Source: JAKANT01 sp035502095 (GTDB taxonomy: Bacteria; Pseudomonadota; Gammaproteobacteria; Burkholderiales; Burkholderiaceae_F). From it: a DNA stretch of 64,000 nt. Shown here one piece after another: positions 32,546-41,023 of this stretch. A program made the translations under genes and the position numbers. A model generated the notes under the pieces. The model did no database searches, was not told where the DNA came from, and saw only the letters and a list, made by a program, of their open reading frames with translations. The DNA lies in NCBI GenBank assembly GCA_035502095.1, contig DATJUX010000043.1, forward strand, positions 310,001 to 374,000, read 5' to 3'. Numbering within the stretch: position 1 is the stretch's first letter; every line of letters begins with the position of its first letter.

Positions 32546-32875
32546 ATGCACGAACTCGGCATCACGCGCAGCGTCGTCGCCATCTGCTCCGAGCGGGCCA
32601 ACGGCGCGCGCGTGCAGAGCGTGACGCTGGTGATCGGCCGCCTTTCGGGCGTGATGTCCGACGCGGTGCGCTTCTGCTTCGACATCTGCGCCCAGGGCAC
32701 TCCGGTCGAAGGCGCGCGTCTCGAGATCGTCGAAACGCCCGGGCGCGCGCGCTGCCGCGCCTGCGGCGGCGACGTCGAGTTGCAGACGCTCTTGGGTCGC
32801 TGCGCGTGCGGCAGCGCCGACCTGCAGATGGTGTCCGGCGATGAGTTGAAGGTCAGGGAAATGGAGGTGGTCTGA
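32546..32875 (+). CDS. hypA: Nickel chaperone HypA
   Basis: This 109-residue protein starts with MHELGIT (the Ni-binding MHE tripeptide) and has a zinc site from two CxxC-type pairs (CRAC and CACG). HypA delivers Ni to the hydrogenase large subunit with HypB. Length is standard. Its TGA shares one base with the hypB ATG. Confidence 0.94.
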   Translation: MHELGITRSVVAICSERANGARVQSVTLVIGRLSGVMSDAVRFCFDICAQGTPVEGARLEIVETPGRARCRACGGDVELQTLLGRCACGSADLQMVSGDELKVREMEVV

Positions 32876-33840
32876 TGTGCACCACGTGCGGTTGCTCGGA
32901 AACCGACCAGGTCGTCTACACCGATCCGGCTACCGGCCGGCAGTACTCGGTCACGCGCGGCCCGGTGTCGGTTGAGCCCCCGGCGCAGCCTCGTTCGCAC
33001 CAGCACGACCGTGGCGAAGAGCACCCGCATGCGCACGGCGGCGACGACCCGCACTTCCACATGCATGCGGACGGAACCGCGCATTCGCATGCGCACGACC
33101 CCGCCCACGGGCACGGTCATGGTCACCTGCACGACCACGGCCACGGTCACGCGCCGCCGGCGCACGCGACCACCGTGACGCTCGAACAGCAGATCCTGGC
33201 GAAGAACCAGCGCCTGGCCGAGCGCAACCGCGGCTGGCTCGCCGGGCGCAACGTCGTGGCGCTGAACCTGCTGAGCGCGCCCGGCTCCGGCAAGACGACC
33301 CTGCTCGAGCGAACGCTGCGCGACCTGCGCCAGGAACTGGCGATCGGCGTGATCGAAGGCGATCAGGCGACGCTCAACGACGCCGAGCGCATTCGCGCCG
33401 CCGGGTGCCCAGTGGTGCAGATCAACACCGGGACCGGATGTCACCTGGAAGCCGACATGCTCGCGCACGGCCTGCAGCAACTCGACCCGCGTCCGGGCTC
33501 GATGGTGCTGATCGAAAACGTCGGCAACCTGGTCTGCCCCGCGCTGTTCGATCTAGGCGAGCGGGCCAAGGTGGTCATGCTCGCCGTCACCGAGGGCGAG
33601 GACAAGCCGCTCAAATATCCGCACATGTTCCGCGCCAGCGACGTGATGCTGGTGAACAAGATCGATCTGCTGCCGTACCTGCGCTTCGATCTCGAGCGCT
33701 GCATCGGGTACGCGCGCGAGGTCAATCCGGCGCTGCGCGTGCTGTGCGTCTCCGCGCAGACCGGCACCGGCATGCAGGCCTGGTACGCGTTCCTGCGCGA
33801 ATGCGTCGCCGGCACGCGCACGGCGGCGGCCGCATCATGA
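32875..33840 (+). CDS. hypB: Nickel-storing GTPase HypB, histidine-rich
   Basis: The 321-residue product begins MCTTCGCSE, the high-affinity Ni motif. Residues about 42-97 hold 20 histidines in HxH pairs, a Ni-storage region of the type seen in Bradyrhizobium and Rhizobium HypB. The G domain has APGSGKTT (135-142), VIEGDQAT, IENVGNLVCP and VNKIDLL. HypB hydrolyses GTP during Ni insertion. The stop overlaps the start of the transporter gene. Confidence 0.94.
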   Translation: MCTTCGCSETDQVVYTDPATGRQYSVTRGPVSVEPPAQPRSHQHDRGEEHPHAHGGDDPHFHMHADGTAHSHAHDPAHGHGHGHLHDHGHGHAPPAHATTVTLEQQILAKNQRLAERNRGWLAGRNVVALNLLSAPGSGKTTLLERTLRDLRQELAIGVIEGDQATLNDAERIRAAGCPVVQINTGTGCHLEADMLAHGLQQLDPRPGSMVLIENVGNLVCPALFDLGERAKVVMLAVTEGEDKPLKYPHMFRASDVMLVNKIDLLPYLRFDLERCIGYAREVNPALRVLCVSAQTGTGMQAWYAFLRECVAGTRTAAAAS

Positions 33841-34574
33841 CGACGTTCTCGATCCTTCTGTTCGGCTTCCTGCTCGGGATGAAGCACGCGACCGAGGCCG
33901 ACCATCTTGCCGCGGTCGCGACGCTCGTGACGCGGCAGACGAACTACGCCCAGACCGTGGTGCAGGGCGTCGCCTGGGGACTCGGTCATACGCTCACGCT
34001 GCTGCTGTTCGGCGGCATCGTGCTCGCTCTCGGCCGCGCGATTCCACCCAATCTCGAGCAGGCGCTGGAATTCTGCGTCGGGCTGATGTTGATCGCGCTC
34101 GGTGCCGACGTGCTGCGCCGGGTCGTGCGCAACCGGATCCACTTTCACGTGCATCGCCACGGCGCGGACATCGCGCACGTACACGCACACCGCCACACCG
34201 AAGCGGAGGTGCACGACGCGACGGGCGCGCAGAGCCATGCCGAGACGAAGCACGACCACCCGCACGGGCTGCCGCTGCGCGCGCTGGCTGTCGGCACCAT
34301 GCATGGCCTTGCAGGGTCGGCCGCGCTGGTGCTGCTGAGCCTGCAGACCGTGCCGACCTGGACTACCGGACTGGTCTATATCGCACTGTTCGGTGCCGGC
34401 TCGATCGCCGGCATGGCCCTGCTTTCGGTTGCGATCGCGGTTCCGCTCCGGCTTTCCGCGCGTCTGGGCTGGCTGCACAACGCCACGACTGCGCTGTTTG
34501 GCGCCTTCAGCTGCGCGCTGGGCGTGTACGTCGTCTACGAGATCGGCTTCGCTCAGGGGCTGCTCGTCGGCTAG
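33837..34574 (+). CDS. NicO/UreH-type nickel (cobalt) transporter
   Basis: The 245-residue protein has about six membrane helices and the Ni/Co permease signature H-x4-D-H (HATEADH, residues 17-23). A cytoplasmic histidine-rich loop (HFHVHRHG; HVHAHRHTEAE) follows the third helix. It is translationally coupled to hypB, so nickel supply for hydrogenase maturation is the likely role; the same family serves urease. The operon appears to end here, 49 bases before the convergent flavoprotein gene. Confidence 0.85.
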   Translation: MTTFSILLFGFLLGMKHATEADHLAAVATLVTRQTNYAQTVVQGVAWGLGHTLTLLLFGGIVLALGRAIPPNLEQALEFCVGLMLIALGADVLRRVVRNRIHFHVHRHGADIAHVHAHRHTEAEVHDATGAQSHAETKHDHPHGLPLRALAVGTMHGLAGSAALVLLSLQTVPTWTTGLVYIALFGAGSIAGMALLSVAIAVPLRLSARLGWLHNATTALFGAFSCALGVYVVYEIGFAQGLLVG

Positions 34575-34623
34575 GACGGGCCCGGTTCGTCGCGCCGCGC
34601 CGTCTCGCCTCCATGCGGGCGAG

Positions 34624-37600
34624 TCAGCGTGGCCGCGCGCGGCAGGTCGCGATCCACTTCGCGGTCAGCTTCTCCTGCACGCTGTTCTGGCCCAGGCGCT
34701 CGCTCAGTGCCTGCCAGTCGACGCGGTCGAGTTCCTGGTCCTGGTTGAAGCACGAGAACACGTTGCGAGTCGTGCCGTCGGGCATCTTGTGCGGCTGCAG
34801 GCACTGCGCGCAGATCTCCTTCATCATGCATTGCATCGGCGAGTTGATCGAGCCGACGCCGCAATGCCCCGCCTTCAGGTGCTCGCGCAGCACGGTGTGG
34901 CGTGCCTGCGCGACGGCCGCCATCATGCGGTCCGAGCCGATGACGATGATGCGGTCGGCGGCGGACATCGCAATCGAAGTCGCGCCGATTTCGCCGCGGG
35001 CGTACGCGAGCATCGCCTGCACGATGTTGCCCACGAAGCGTTTGTCCTGCGGGCGGCCAGGCGTGAAACCGGGGCCTTCGTCGCAGCACCACACGATGGC
35101 GTCCGAGGCCGTTTCGATCTCCTCGACCTTGTAGCGGTCGATCATCTTCTTGTAGCCGGCGAAATACAGCACCTTCGAGCCCCGGGCGCGGAATGCAGCG
35201 CCGATCGAGAACAGCACTGCATTGCCGAGTCCGCCGCCGACCAGCATGACCGCCTCGTTCGACGCGATGTGCGTGGGCGTGCCGGTCGGACCCATCAGCA
35301 CCACCGGCTCGCCCGGCTTCAGATCCGCACACAGGTCGGACGAGCCGCCCATCTCGAGCACGATGGTGGACAGCACGCCGTTGGCCTTGTCGGTGGCGGC
35401 GCCGGTGAGCGCGAGCCCCTCCATCGTGAGCAGCGTGTCGGGCAGCGTGCCATCGACGCGCCGGCTGAATGCCTCGTAGTTCTGCAGGCGGTAGAACTGG
35501 CCCGGCTGGAACGCGCGCGCGGCCGCGGGTGCTTCGACCTCGACTTCGACGATCGTCGGCGTCAGGCGCCGCACCGCGCGCACCGTCGGGCGCAGCGTGG
35601 AATTCAGGCGCGCGAGGAACGTGGCGTCAGGCTCGCCCGATGCGGGCGGCTTCTGGCGCAGCGCGTCGCTCACGATGGGGGCGCCCTGCTTGGCCGAACC
35701 GAGCGCCTTGACCACGTTGCCGAAGTACGACGGATGCAGGTCGCCGAAGAACGAGACGAAACGCCCGTCGTTGGACTTCGACACCAGCACGCGGGTTGCT
35801 TTCGGTTTGCTGCTCGCGGGTTCGGGCTTGACGCTTTGGCCGCTGGCGTCCACGGCGGTGAAATAGCGGCCGTCGAGCTTGAAGTGCGCGGTGTCCTCGC
35901 GCGCGAGCACGGTGTTGGGCGAAGTGCCCGCGGCGATGAAGATGGCGCGCGCCGGCAGTTCGACCTCCTCGCCGTCGTGCCAGCTCCCGTCGTCGGCGCG
36001 GACCTGTTTGCGCAGCGCGAGCGCCTGCGCGGCACCGAAGGCGTCGACGCGCACTGCGCCCGGGTTCAGGCACTCGGCGAAGGCGATGCCTTCCTGCAGC
36101 GCGAGTTCCACTTCCTCGTGGTTCAGCGTGTAGGCGGGGCTGTCGATCAGGCGCTTGCGGTAGACGATGGTCGAGCCGCCCCACGCACGCAGCAGTTCCG
36201 TCACGCGCGCCGGGCGCTGCTCGGCCGCGGCGGCGGCCCGTTCGGCACGCAGCGCGCCGGCATGCGTGATGAACTCATCCGCGATCCGGCGCTCCTCGCG
36301 CGTGAGGCCGGCGAGGAAGTCCGCGACGCCGAGCACCTCGGCGCGCACCAGGAACTTCTCGACCTGCACGGCGTAATACGCGAGGGCCTCGGTCGCGGTG
36401 TCGATCGCGGTCAGCCCGCCGCCGATGACGAGGATCGGCAGGCGCACCTGCAGGTTGGCGATCGATTCGCGTTTGGCCGCTCCCGTGAGCTGAAGCGCCA
36501 TGAGGAAATCGCTGGCGGTGCGCACGCCGCGTGCAAGACCGTGCGGAATGTCGAGCGTGGTCGGCTTGCCGGCGCCCATGGCGAGGGCGACGTGGTCGAA
36601 ACCGAGCGCCCAGGCATCCTCCAGCGTCACGGTGCCGCCGAAACGCACGCCGCCGAACAGCGCGAACAACGCGCGGCGCTCCAGCAGCAGGCGCACGACC
36701 TTCAGGAAGTTCTTGTCCCAGCGCACCGTGATGCCGTATTCGGCCACACCGCCAAAGCCGGCCATGGTTCGCTCGTCGAGCGACTCGTGCAGGTCGCCGT
36801 AACGCTCGATCGGCTCGAATCGCGTGCATTCGCCGCCGGGTCCGACTCCCGAGACGTGTGGCGGCAGCGGCTCGATCTTCAAGCCATCGATGCCGACCAC
36901 CGCGTGGCCGTCGTTGAGCAGGTTGTGCGCCAGCGCGAAGCCCGCGGGTCCCATGCCCGCGACGAGCACGCGATAGCCGCTGCGCGGCGCGGGCAACGGG
37001 CGCCGGATGTTGAGCGGATTCCAGCGCGTGAGCAGCGAGTAGATCTCGAAGCCCCACGGCAGTTCGAGCACGTCCTTGAGGGTGCGCGTCTCGGCCTGCG
37101 GAATGTTGACCGGCTCCTGTTTCTGGTAGATGCACGACTTCATGCAGTCGTTGCAGATGCGGTGGCCGGTCGCGGCGACGAGCGGGTTGTCGACGGTGAT
37201 GATGGCGAGCGCGCCGATGGCAAGACCGCTCACCTTGACCGTGTGGAACTCGGAGATCTTCTCCTCGAGGGGACAGCCGGCGAGCTTGACGCCGAGCTGC
37301 GACTTCTTGAACGCCACGCTGCCATCGGACGCGGGCTTCTCCTTCAGGCCGGTGGAGCACGAATCCTTGCCCTGCTTGTGGCACCAGATGCAGTAGTTGG
37401 CCTGGTCGAGCGCCCCCGCGAGATCCGTGCCGGGGTCCGTCAGGGCGAAGCCGGCGCGCCGGCGGATCTGCTCGGGCTTGATCGTGAACGTGGTGATGGC
37501 CGCGTCGTGGCGGTCGACGGCGTGCTCGAGCAGGTGCAGCGGATCGATCCTCGCCGGCACCTTGAAGAGCAGGCCCTTTCCGTGACGCCGCCGCCCGGGC

Positions 37601-38133
37601 TCGGTGTAAAGCGCCCACGCGGCGTACTTCAGTGCGAGATCGAGGTCGGCCGCATGGCCAGGCTCGTCGCCCTGCCACTTCTGTACCTTGCGCGCGAATG
37701 CAAGTTCGAACGCGGCACCCGCGCCGGTGGGGTCGACGCCGATGCGTTCCGCCAGCTCCGCGCCGACCGGTTCCCCTGCAATCGACCGGGCGGTGGCCTC
37801 CGTGTAGGCCTTGGCCGCGCTGCGCTGGATGAACTGGCGCTTGACCTCGTACAGGGGCGCCAGTTCGTGATGCCGTGCGGCCAGCGCGCGGATCTGCGGC
37901 GCTATGCCGAACAACGCGCCGATGAAGTCCTCGACATGGGGCGCGAGGTCGATCAGCAGTTGCGAATGCTGCCTGGAATCGAGCGCTGCGGGGTTCGAGC
38001 GCGCGGCGCCCAGCTTCGCATGCAGGCCGGCGTCGGCCGCTGCAAGTTCGGACAGAAACGCGGAGTCGACTTTCTGCAGGCCGTCACGCTCGTACAGGTC
38101 GGCAAATGAAAGGTCGAACCCCAGCTTCAGCAT
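34624..38133 (-). CDS. Large iron-sulfur flavoprotein, NfnB/GltD-like half fused to an NfnA/PyrK-like half
   Basis: The 1169-residue protein has an unassigned N-terminal part (1-240), a cysteine-rich region (Cys248, 251, 259, 287 and Cys327, 330, 334), an FAD-binding GltD/DPYD-like oxidoreductase with VLVAGMGPAGFALAHNL (389-405) and a second dinucleotide fold LVIGGGLTAIDTA (568-580), then from about 845 an FNR-type FAD/NAD(P) domain (FQPGQFYRLQ; VMLVGGGLGNAVLFS) and a C-terminal cluster of cysteines (1091, 1102, 1108, 1111, 1128) in the manner of the PyrK [2Fe-2S] site. This order matches a single-chain version of NfnAB, the electron-bifurcating NADH/NADPH:ferredoxin oxidoreductase. The reaction is inferred. 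GGAG lies 8 bases before the ATG. It is convergent with the hyp operon. Confidence 0.8.
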   Translation of the reverse strand: MLKLGFDLSFADLYERDGLQKVDSAFLSELAAADAGLHAKLGAARSNPAALDSRQHSQLLIDLAPHVEDFIGALFGIAPQIRALAARHHELAPLYEVKRQFIQRSAAKAYTEATARSIAGEPVGAELAERIGVDPTGAGAAFELAFARKVQKWQGDEPGHAADLDLALKYAAWALYTEPGRRRHGKGLLFKVPARIDPLHLLEHAVDRHDAAITTFTIKPEQIRRRAGFALTDPGTDLAGALDQANYCIWCHKQGKDSCSTGLKEKPASDGSVAFKKSQLGVKLAGCPLEEKISEFHTVKVSGLAIGALAIITVDNPLVAATGHRICNDCMKSCIYQKQEPVNIPQAETRTLKDVLELPWGFEIYSLLTRWNPLNIRRPLPAPRSGYRVLVAGMGPAGFALAHNLLNDGHAVVGIDGLKIEPLPPHVSGVGPGGECTRFEPIERYGDLHESLDERTMAGFGGVAEYGITVRWDKNFLKVVRLLLERRALFALFGGVRFGGTVTLEDAWALGFDHVALAMGAGKPTTLDIPHGLARGVRTASDFLMALQLTGAAKRESIANLQVRLPILVIGGGLTAIDTATEALAYYAVQVEKFLVRAEVLGVADFLAGLTREERRIADEFITHAGALRAERAAAAAEQRPARVTELLRAWGGSTIVYRKRLIDSPAYTLNHEEVELALQEGIAFAECLNPGAVRVDAFGAAQALALRKQVRADDGSWHDGEEVELPARAIFIAAGTSPNTVLAREDTAHFKLDGRYFTAVDASGQSVKPEPASSKPKATRVLVSKSNDGRFVSFFGDLHPSYFGNVVKALGSAKQGAPIVSDALRQKPPASGEPDATFLARLNSTLRPTVRAVRRLTPTIVEVEVEAPAAARAFQPGQFYRLQNYEAFSRRVDGTLPDTLLTMEGLALTGAATDKANGVLSTIVLEMGGSSDLCADLKPGEPVVLMGPTGTPTHIASNEAVMLVGGGLGNAVLFSIGAAFRARGSKVLYFAGYKKMIDRYKVEEIETASDAIVWCCDEGPGFTPGRPQDKRFVGNIVQAMLAYARGEIGATSIAMSAADRIIVIGSDRMMAAVAQARHTVLREHLKAGHCGVGSINSPMQCMMKEICAQCLQPHKMPDGTTRNVFSCFNQDQELDRVDWQALSERLGQNSVQEKLTAKWIATCRARPR

Positions 38134-38808
38134 GCATATGGCTCCGGCGATCGAAATCGCGCGGATCATACGGGGCGAGACAGCGGAGCGCCGGGAGCGC
38201 GAATCTGATCGGCTGCCCGAAGGTTGCCGAGGACGGTCGCGGGAAAGTAGCGTGCGCGAACCAAAGGGTGGGGGCTCTTGAACCATGTGTTGCTGCCGGC
38301 CGTGATGGGTTTCGTCGTCGGTGCGCTCGGCGGATACTGGTTGGCAACGCGCGAGCGCTCTGCGGCACGGGTGAAGGTTGCACTCACGCCGCCAGCAGCC
38401 GCACGGCACCGCCGCCGGCATCGACGCACCAGTTCTATCTCCTCGACCTCGGGTTCGCGGCCGCGCAGGATGGCTGCGTCGCCGATGCCGTGCTCAGCGT
38501 GACCCGTGCGCTCGGAGGTGGAGGCGACCGTGCAGAAGCCGAGGCATGGTGCACCAGGCCGGTCCGGATGTACCGGAGGTGGGCCGCACGGCGGCAGATG
38601 CAGGTCACGGAGTTCGTCCCGCACGGGCGCGCTTTTTTCTCCGTTACGAAGCAGCAACCCGTTCTTCGCGTTCGCGTCGACCACCTCTGGCGACGCGTGC
38701 GCTGCGCCCGCGCTCCCGCATGCTGATCGCGCGACTCGCCGATGGCCAAACCGTGTGCCGGCACTTGCCGGCTTGTGCACCGGCTGTCCACAATGCGCTG
38801 TGCGCAAG
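38134..38808. other. Gap between the flavoprotein and cysteine synthase, no firm gene
   Basis: A TTG-started frame at 38278 gives a plausible single membrane helix (LLPAVMGFVVGALGGYWLAT) but then degrades into basic low-complexity sequence by 38502, and another frame carries on weakly to about 38726. It may be a decayed small membrane protein or only noise. Nothing else could be supported. Confidence 0.3.
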
Positions 38809-38831
38809 TTGTCAACCGAGCCGGTTGACAA
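38809..38831. promoter_or_regulatory. Perfect 10-bp inverted repeat in the cysK promoter region
   Basis: TTGTCAACCG (38809-38818) and CGGTTGACAA (38822-38831) flank a 3-base centre. The right arm contains TTGACA, a perfect -35 hexamer; a weak -10 could lie 17 bases further, near 38848. The palindrome overlaps the -35, so a repressor or activator site is likely. Related words (TTGTGAACAA, TGTCCACAA) occur within 60 bases. Confidence 0.5.
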
Positions 38832-38955
38832 GCTTGTGAACAACCTGTTGGTAACGCTCCGCCGACCTCCGGGTTGGCGGCATGGCATTGGGTACCCTCG
38901 GCGCACGCACGAAACCCAATGCACGATGCTTACGGCAACTCACCAGGAGGACCGC

Positions 38956-40008
38956 ATGGCCCGTTTCGCAAACATTCTTGAAACCGTCGGCAACACGCCG
39001 GTCGTGAAGATCAACCGCCTCGCTCCGCCGGGCATCGACCTCTATGTGAAGATCGAGGCGTTCAACCCGCTCGGTTCGGTCAAGGACCGCCTGGCACTCG
39101 GCGTCATCGAGGCCGCCGAGAAGAGCGGCGAACTCAAGCCCGGCCAGACCGTGATCGAGGCCACCAGCGGCAATACCGGCATCGGCCTGGCGATGGTGTG
39201 CGCACAGAAGGGCTATCCGCTCGTCGTCACCATGGCGGAGACATTCAGCGTCGAGCGGCGGAGGCTGATGCGCTTTCTGGGTGCGAAGGTGGTGCTGACA
39301 CCCGCCTCGGAACGCGGCTTCGGCATGGTGAAGAAGGCGAACGAACTGGCCGCCGCGCACGGGTGGTTCCTGACGCGGCAGTTCGAGAACGAGGCCAACG
39401 CCGACATGCACTCGCGCACCACGGCGCGCGAAATCCTGGCCGACTTCGCCGGCCAGCGCCTGCACTACTGGGTCACGGGTTTTGGCACCGGCGGCACGCT
39501 GAAGGGCGTCGCGCGCGTGCTTGCCAAGGAGCGGCCCGACACGAAGATCGTCGTGTGCGAACCAGCCGAGGCGCCGATGCTCACCGACGGCGGCGTGCAG
39601 GAACGCAATCCGGACGGGTCGCCGGCGAAGCCGAATGCCTCCTTCAAGCCGCATCCCATGCAGGGGTGGAGCCCGGACTTCGTGCCGAAGCTCACGGCCG
39701 ACGCGGTAGCGACCGGCGCGATAAGCCAGATCCTGACCATCACCAACGCCGAGGCAATGCAGAACAGCCGCGCCCTTGCACAGAAGGAGGGCATCTTCGT
39801 GGGCATCACGGCGGGTGGCACGCTCGCCGGGGCCCTGAAGGTCGCGAACGCGGCGGCGCCGGGCTCGACCATCCTCGCGATGCTGCCGGACACCGCCGAG
39901 CGTTACCTGAGCACGCCGCTGTTCAGCGACATCACGCCGGACATGACCGAAGAGGAGCTGCGGATCATGCGCAGCACGCCGGGCCTGCACTGGACGCCGA
40001 AGACCTGA
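38956..40008 (+). CDS. cysK: Cysteine synthase (O-acetylserine sulfhydrylase family)
   Basis: The 350-residue PLP enzyme makes cysteine from O-acetylserine and sulfide. PLP binds Lys43 in NPLGSVKDR; the substrate loop is EATSGNTGIGLAM, and GTGGTLKGV binds the phosphate. An insertion (residues about 208-235, DGGVQERNPDGSPAKPNA) makes it longer than typical CysK and resembles the variant found in some proteobacteria and plants. AGGAGG is 6 bases before the ATG. Cysteine supply for Fe-S proteins nearby is possible but not shown. Confidence 0.87.
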   Translation: MARFANILETVGNTPVVKINRLAPPGIDLYVKIEAFNPLGSVKDRLALGVIEAAEKSGELKPGQTVIEATSGNTGIGLAMVCAQKGYPLVVTMAETFSVERRRLMRFLGAKVVLTPASERGFGMVKKANELAAAHGWFLTRQFENEANADMHSRTTAREILADFAGQRLHYWVTGFGTGGTLKGVARVLAKERPDTKIVVCEPAEAPMLTDGGVQERNPDGSPAKPNASFKPHPMQGWSPDFVPKLTADAVATGAISQILTITNAEAMQNSRALAQKEGIFVGITAGGTLAGALKVANAAAPGSTILAMLPDTAERYLSTPLFSDITPDMTEEELRIMRSTPGLHWTPKT

Positions 40009-40232
40009 GGGGACGGACGGATGCGGGATGCTGCGCGGCCCCGGCACGAGCCCCTCGTTGTCCATTGTGGCGACGGTGTGAGCCAAGGTCCCGAAGGCAC
40101 GTTCATTCTCAACCAGGCCGGCTTCGCCGGCGCCGTGAACCCGAGGGCGGGTATCCGGGGGTGGGCGGCCGCCCGGCCTCCGGTCGAACCCGGCGCAGGC
40201 AGGCAAGCCTGAGAAGGGCCGCGGGCCGCCGG

Positions 40233-40249
40233 GCCTCGCGTGGCGAGGC
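40233..40249. terminator. Hairpin between cysK and the methyltransferase gene
   Basis: GCCTCGC and GCGAGGC enclose a 3-base loop in the 281-base gap after cysK. The gap is extremely GC-rich with several CCGG-type palindromes (for example at 40125-40140) and holds no gene that I can support. No T tract follows the stem. Confidence 0.3.
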
Positions 40250-40289
40250 GTGGATGCACCATCCGGCCGGACCCCGAGACCGCCGATCG

Positions 40290-40894
40290 ATGTTCAAGTC
40301 TCCGGTCGTCCTGTTCACGTGGCTCCAGGGAGCGACGTTCTATCGCGACCTCCATGTACGCGCGGTGGCGCAGCTCCCGGCGGGCGAGGGGCGCGACTGG
40401 CTGGACTTCGGCACCGGGCCGGGCCTGGTCGCGCGACTGGCGGCGGCACGGGGGTATCGGGCCGTCGGCCTGGACAGCGATGCGCGGATGATCCGGGCGG
40501 CGCAGCGGCTCGCTCGATGCCTCGATTCTCCCGCCCGCTTCCGTACCGCCAGTGTCTTCGAACCCCTGCCCGCGCAGGCCCATGTGGTCTCGGCTTGCTC
40601 GTTGCTCGCCGTCGTGCCGGACCGACAGCGCGCGGTCCAGGCGCTCTGGTCCGCCGTGGAGCCGGGCGGGACACTCCTGATCGTCGAACCGACCGATCGC
40701 ATGGAGCCGGGGAGCGCCGGCGCGGCCATCGGCCGGCAAAACGCATCCTCGGCTTGCGGCTCTGGGCGCAGGCGCGCGCCGGACGTGCGGTCCCGCCGGG
40801 CATCTGGGAGACGCTTCCGGCCGCAAGCAGGAACGCGGTCGACCTTCTCGCCGGCCTCGTCACCGCGTGGTACCTGTCGAAGCGCCTCGCGTGA
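40290..40894 (+). pseudogene. SAM-dependent class I methyltransferase gene, frameshifted
   Basis: The first 150 residues form a Rossmann methyltransferase: DWLDFGTGPGLVARLAAARG (motif I), VGLDSDARMIRAAQRLA (motif II) and EPGGTLLIVEPTD. After about 40740, at the run CAAAAC, the frame breaks and the conserved tail (KRILGLRLWAQARAGRAVPP, then WETLPAASRNAVDLLAG) continues in the preceding frame to 40894. One missing base would explain it. It is either a genuine frameshift or a sequencing error. The substrate is unknown. Confidence 0.6.
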
Positions 40895-41023
40895 GCTGAC
40901 CGGGAAAAATATGCGCAGGACGAAACGACCCTGCCCGGGCACATCGGCGGCACGGTCACCGCAACGCGCGTCACGGGCGAGGGACAGGCAAGCAGGCGCG
41001 GATACGGTCGCCGCGGAACGCGC

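Noticed and set aside
33000..33170. Histidine-codon-rich tract in hypB looking like a tandem DNA repeat
   Set aside because: It is the coding sequence of the HypB Ni-storage region, with irregular spacing and no exact repeat unit.
34393..38109. A very long plus-strand open frame opposite the flavoprotein gene, and similar long antisense frames at 4532-7033, 8807-10798, 16349-18481, 31381-33480, 54666-57380 and 59259-62225
   Set aside because: Each is the antisense shadow of a well-conserved gene in GC-rich DNA. The translations are Arg/His/Gln-rich with no recognisable domain, while the opposite strand has clear families.
38770..38850. Cluster of TTGTCAACC, TTGTGAACA and TGTCCACAA words resembling DnaA boxes
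   Set aside because: None matches the TTATCCACA consensus well, there is no AT-rich unwinding region, and no dnaA, dnaN or parAB gene is near. They are better explained as a promoter dyad for cysK.
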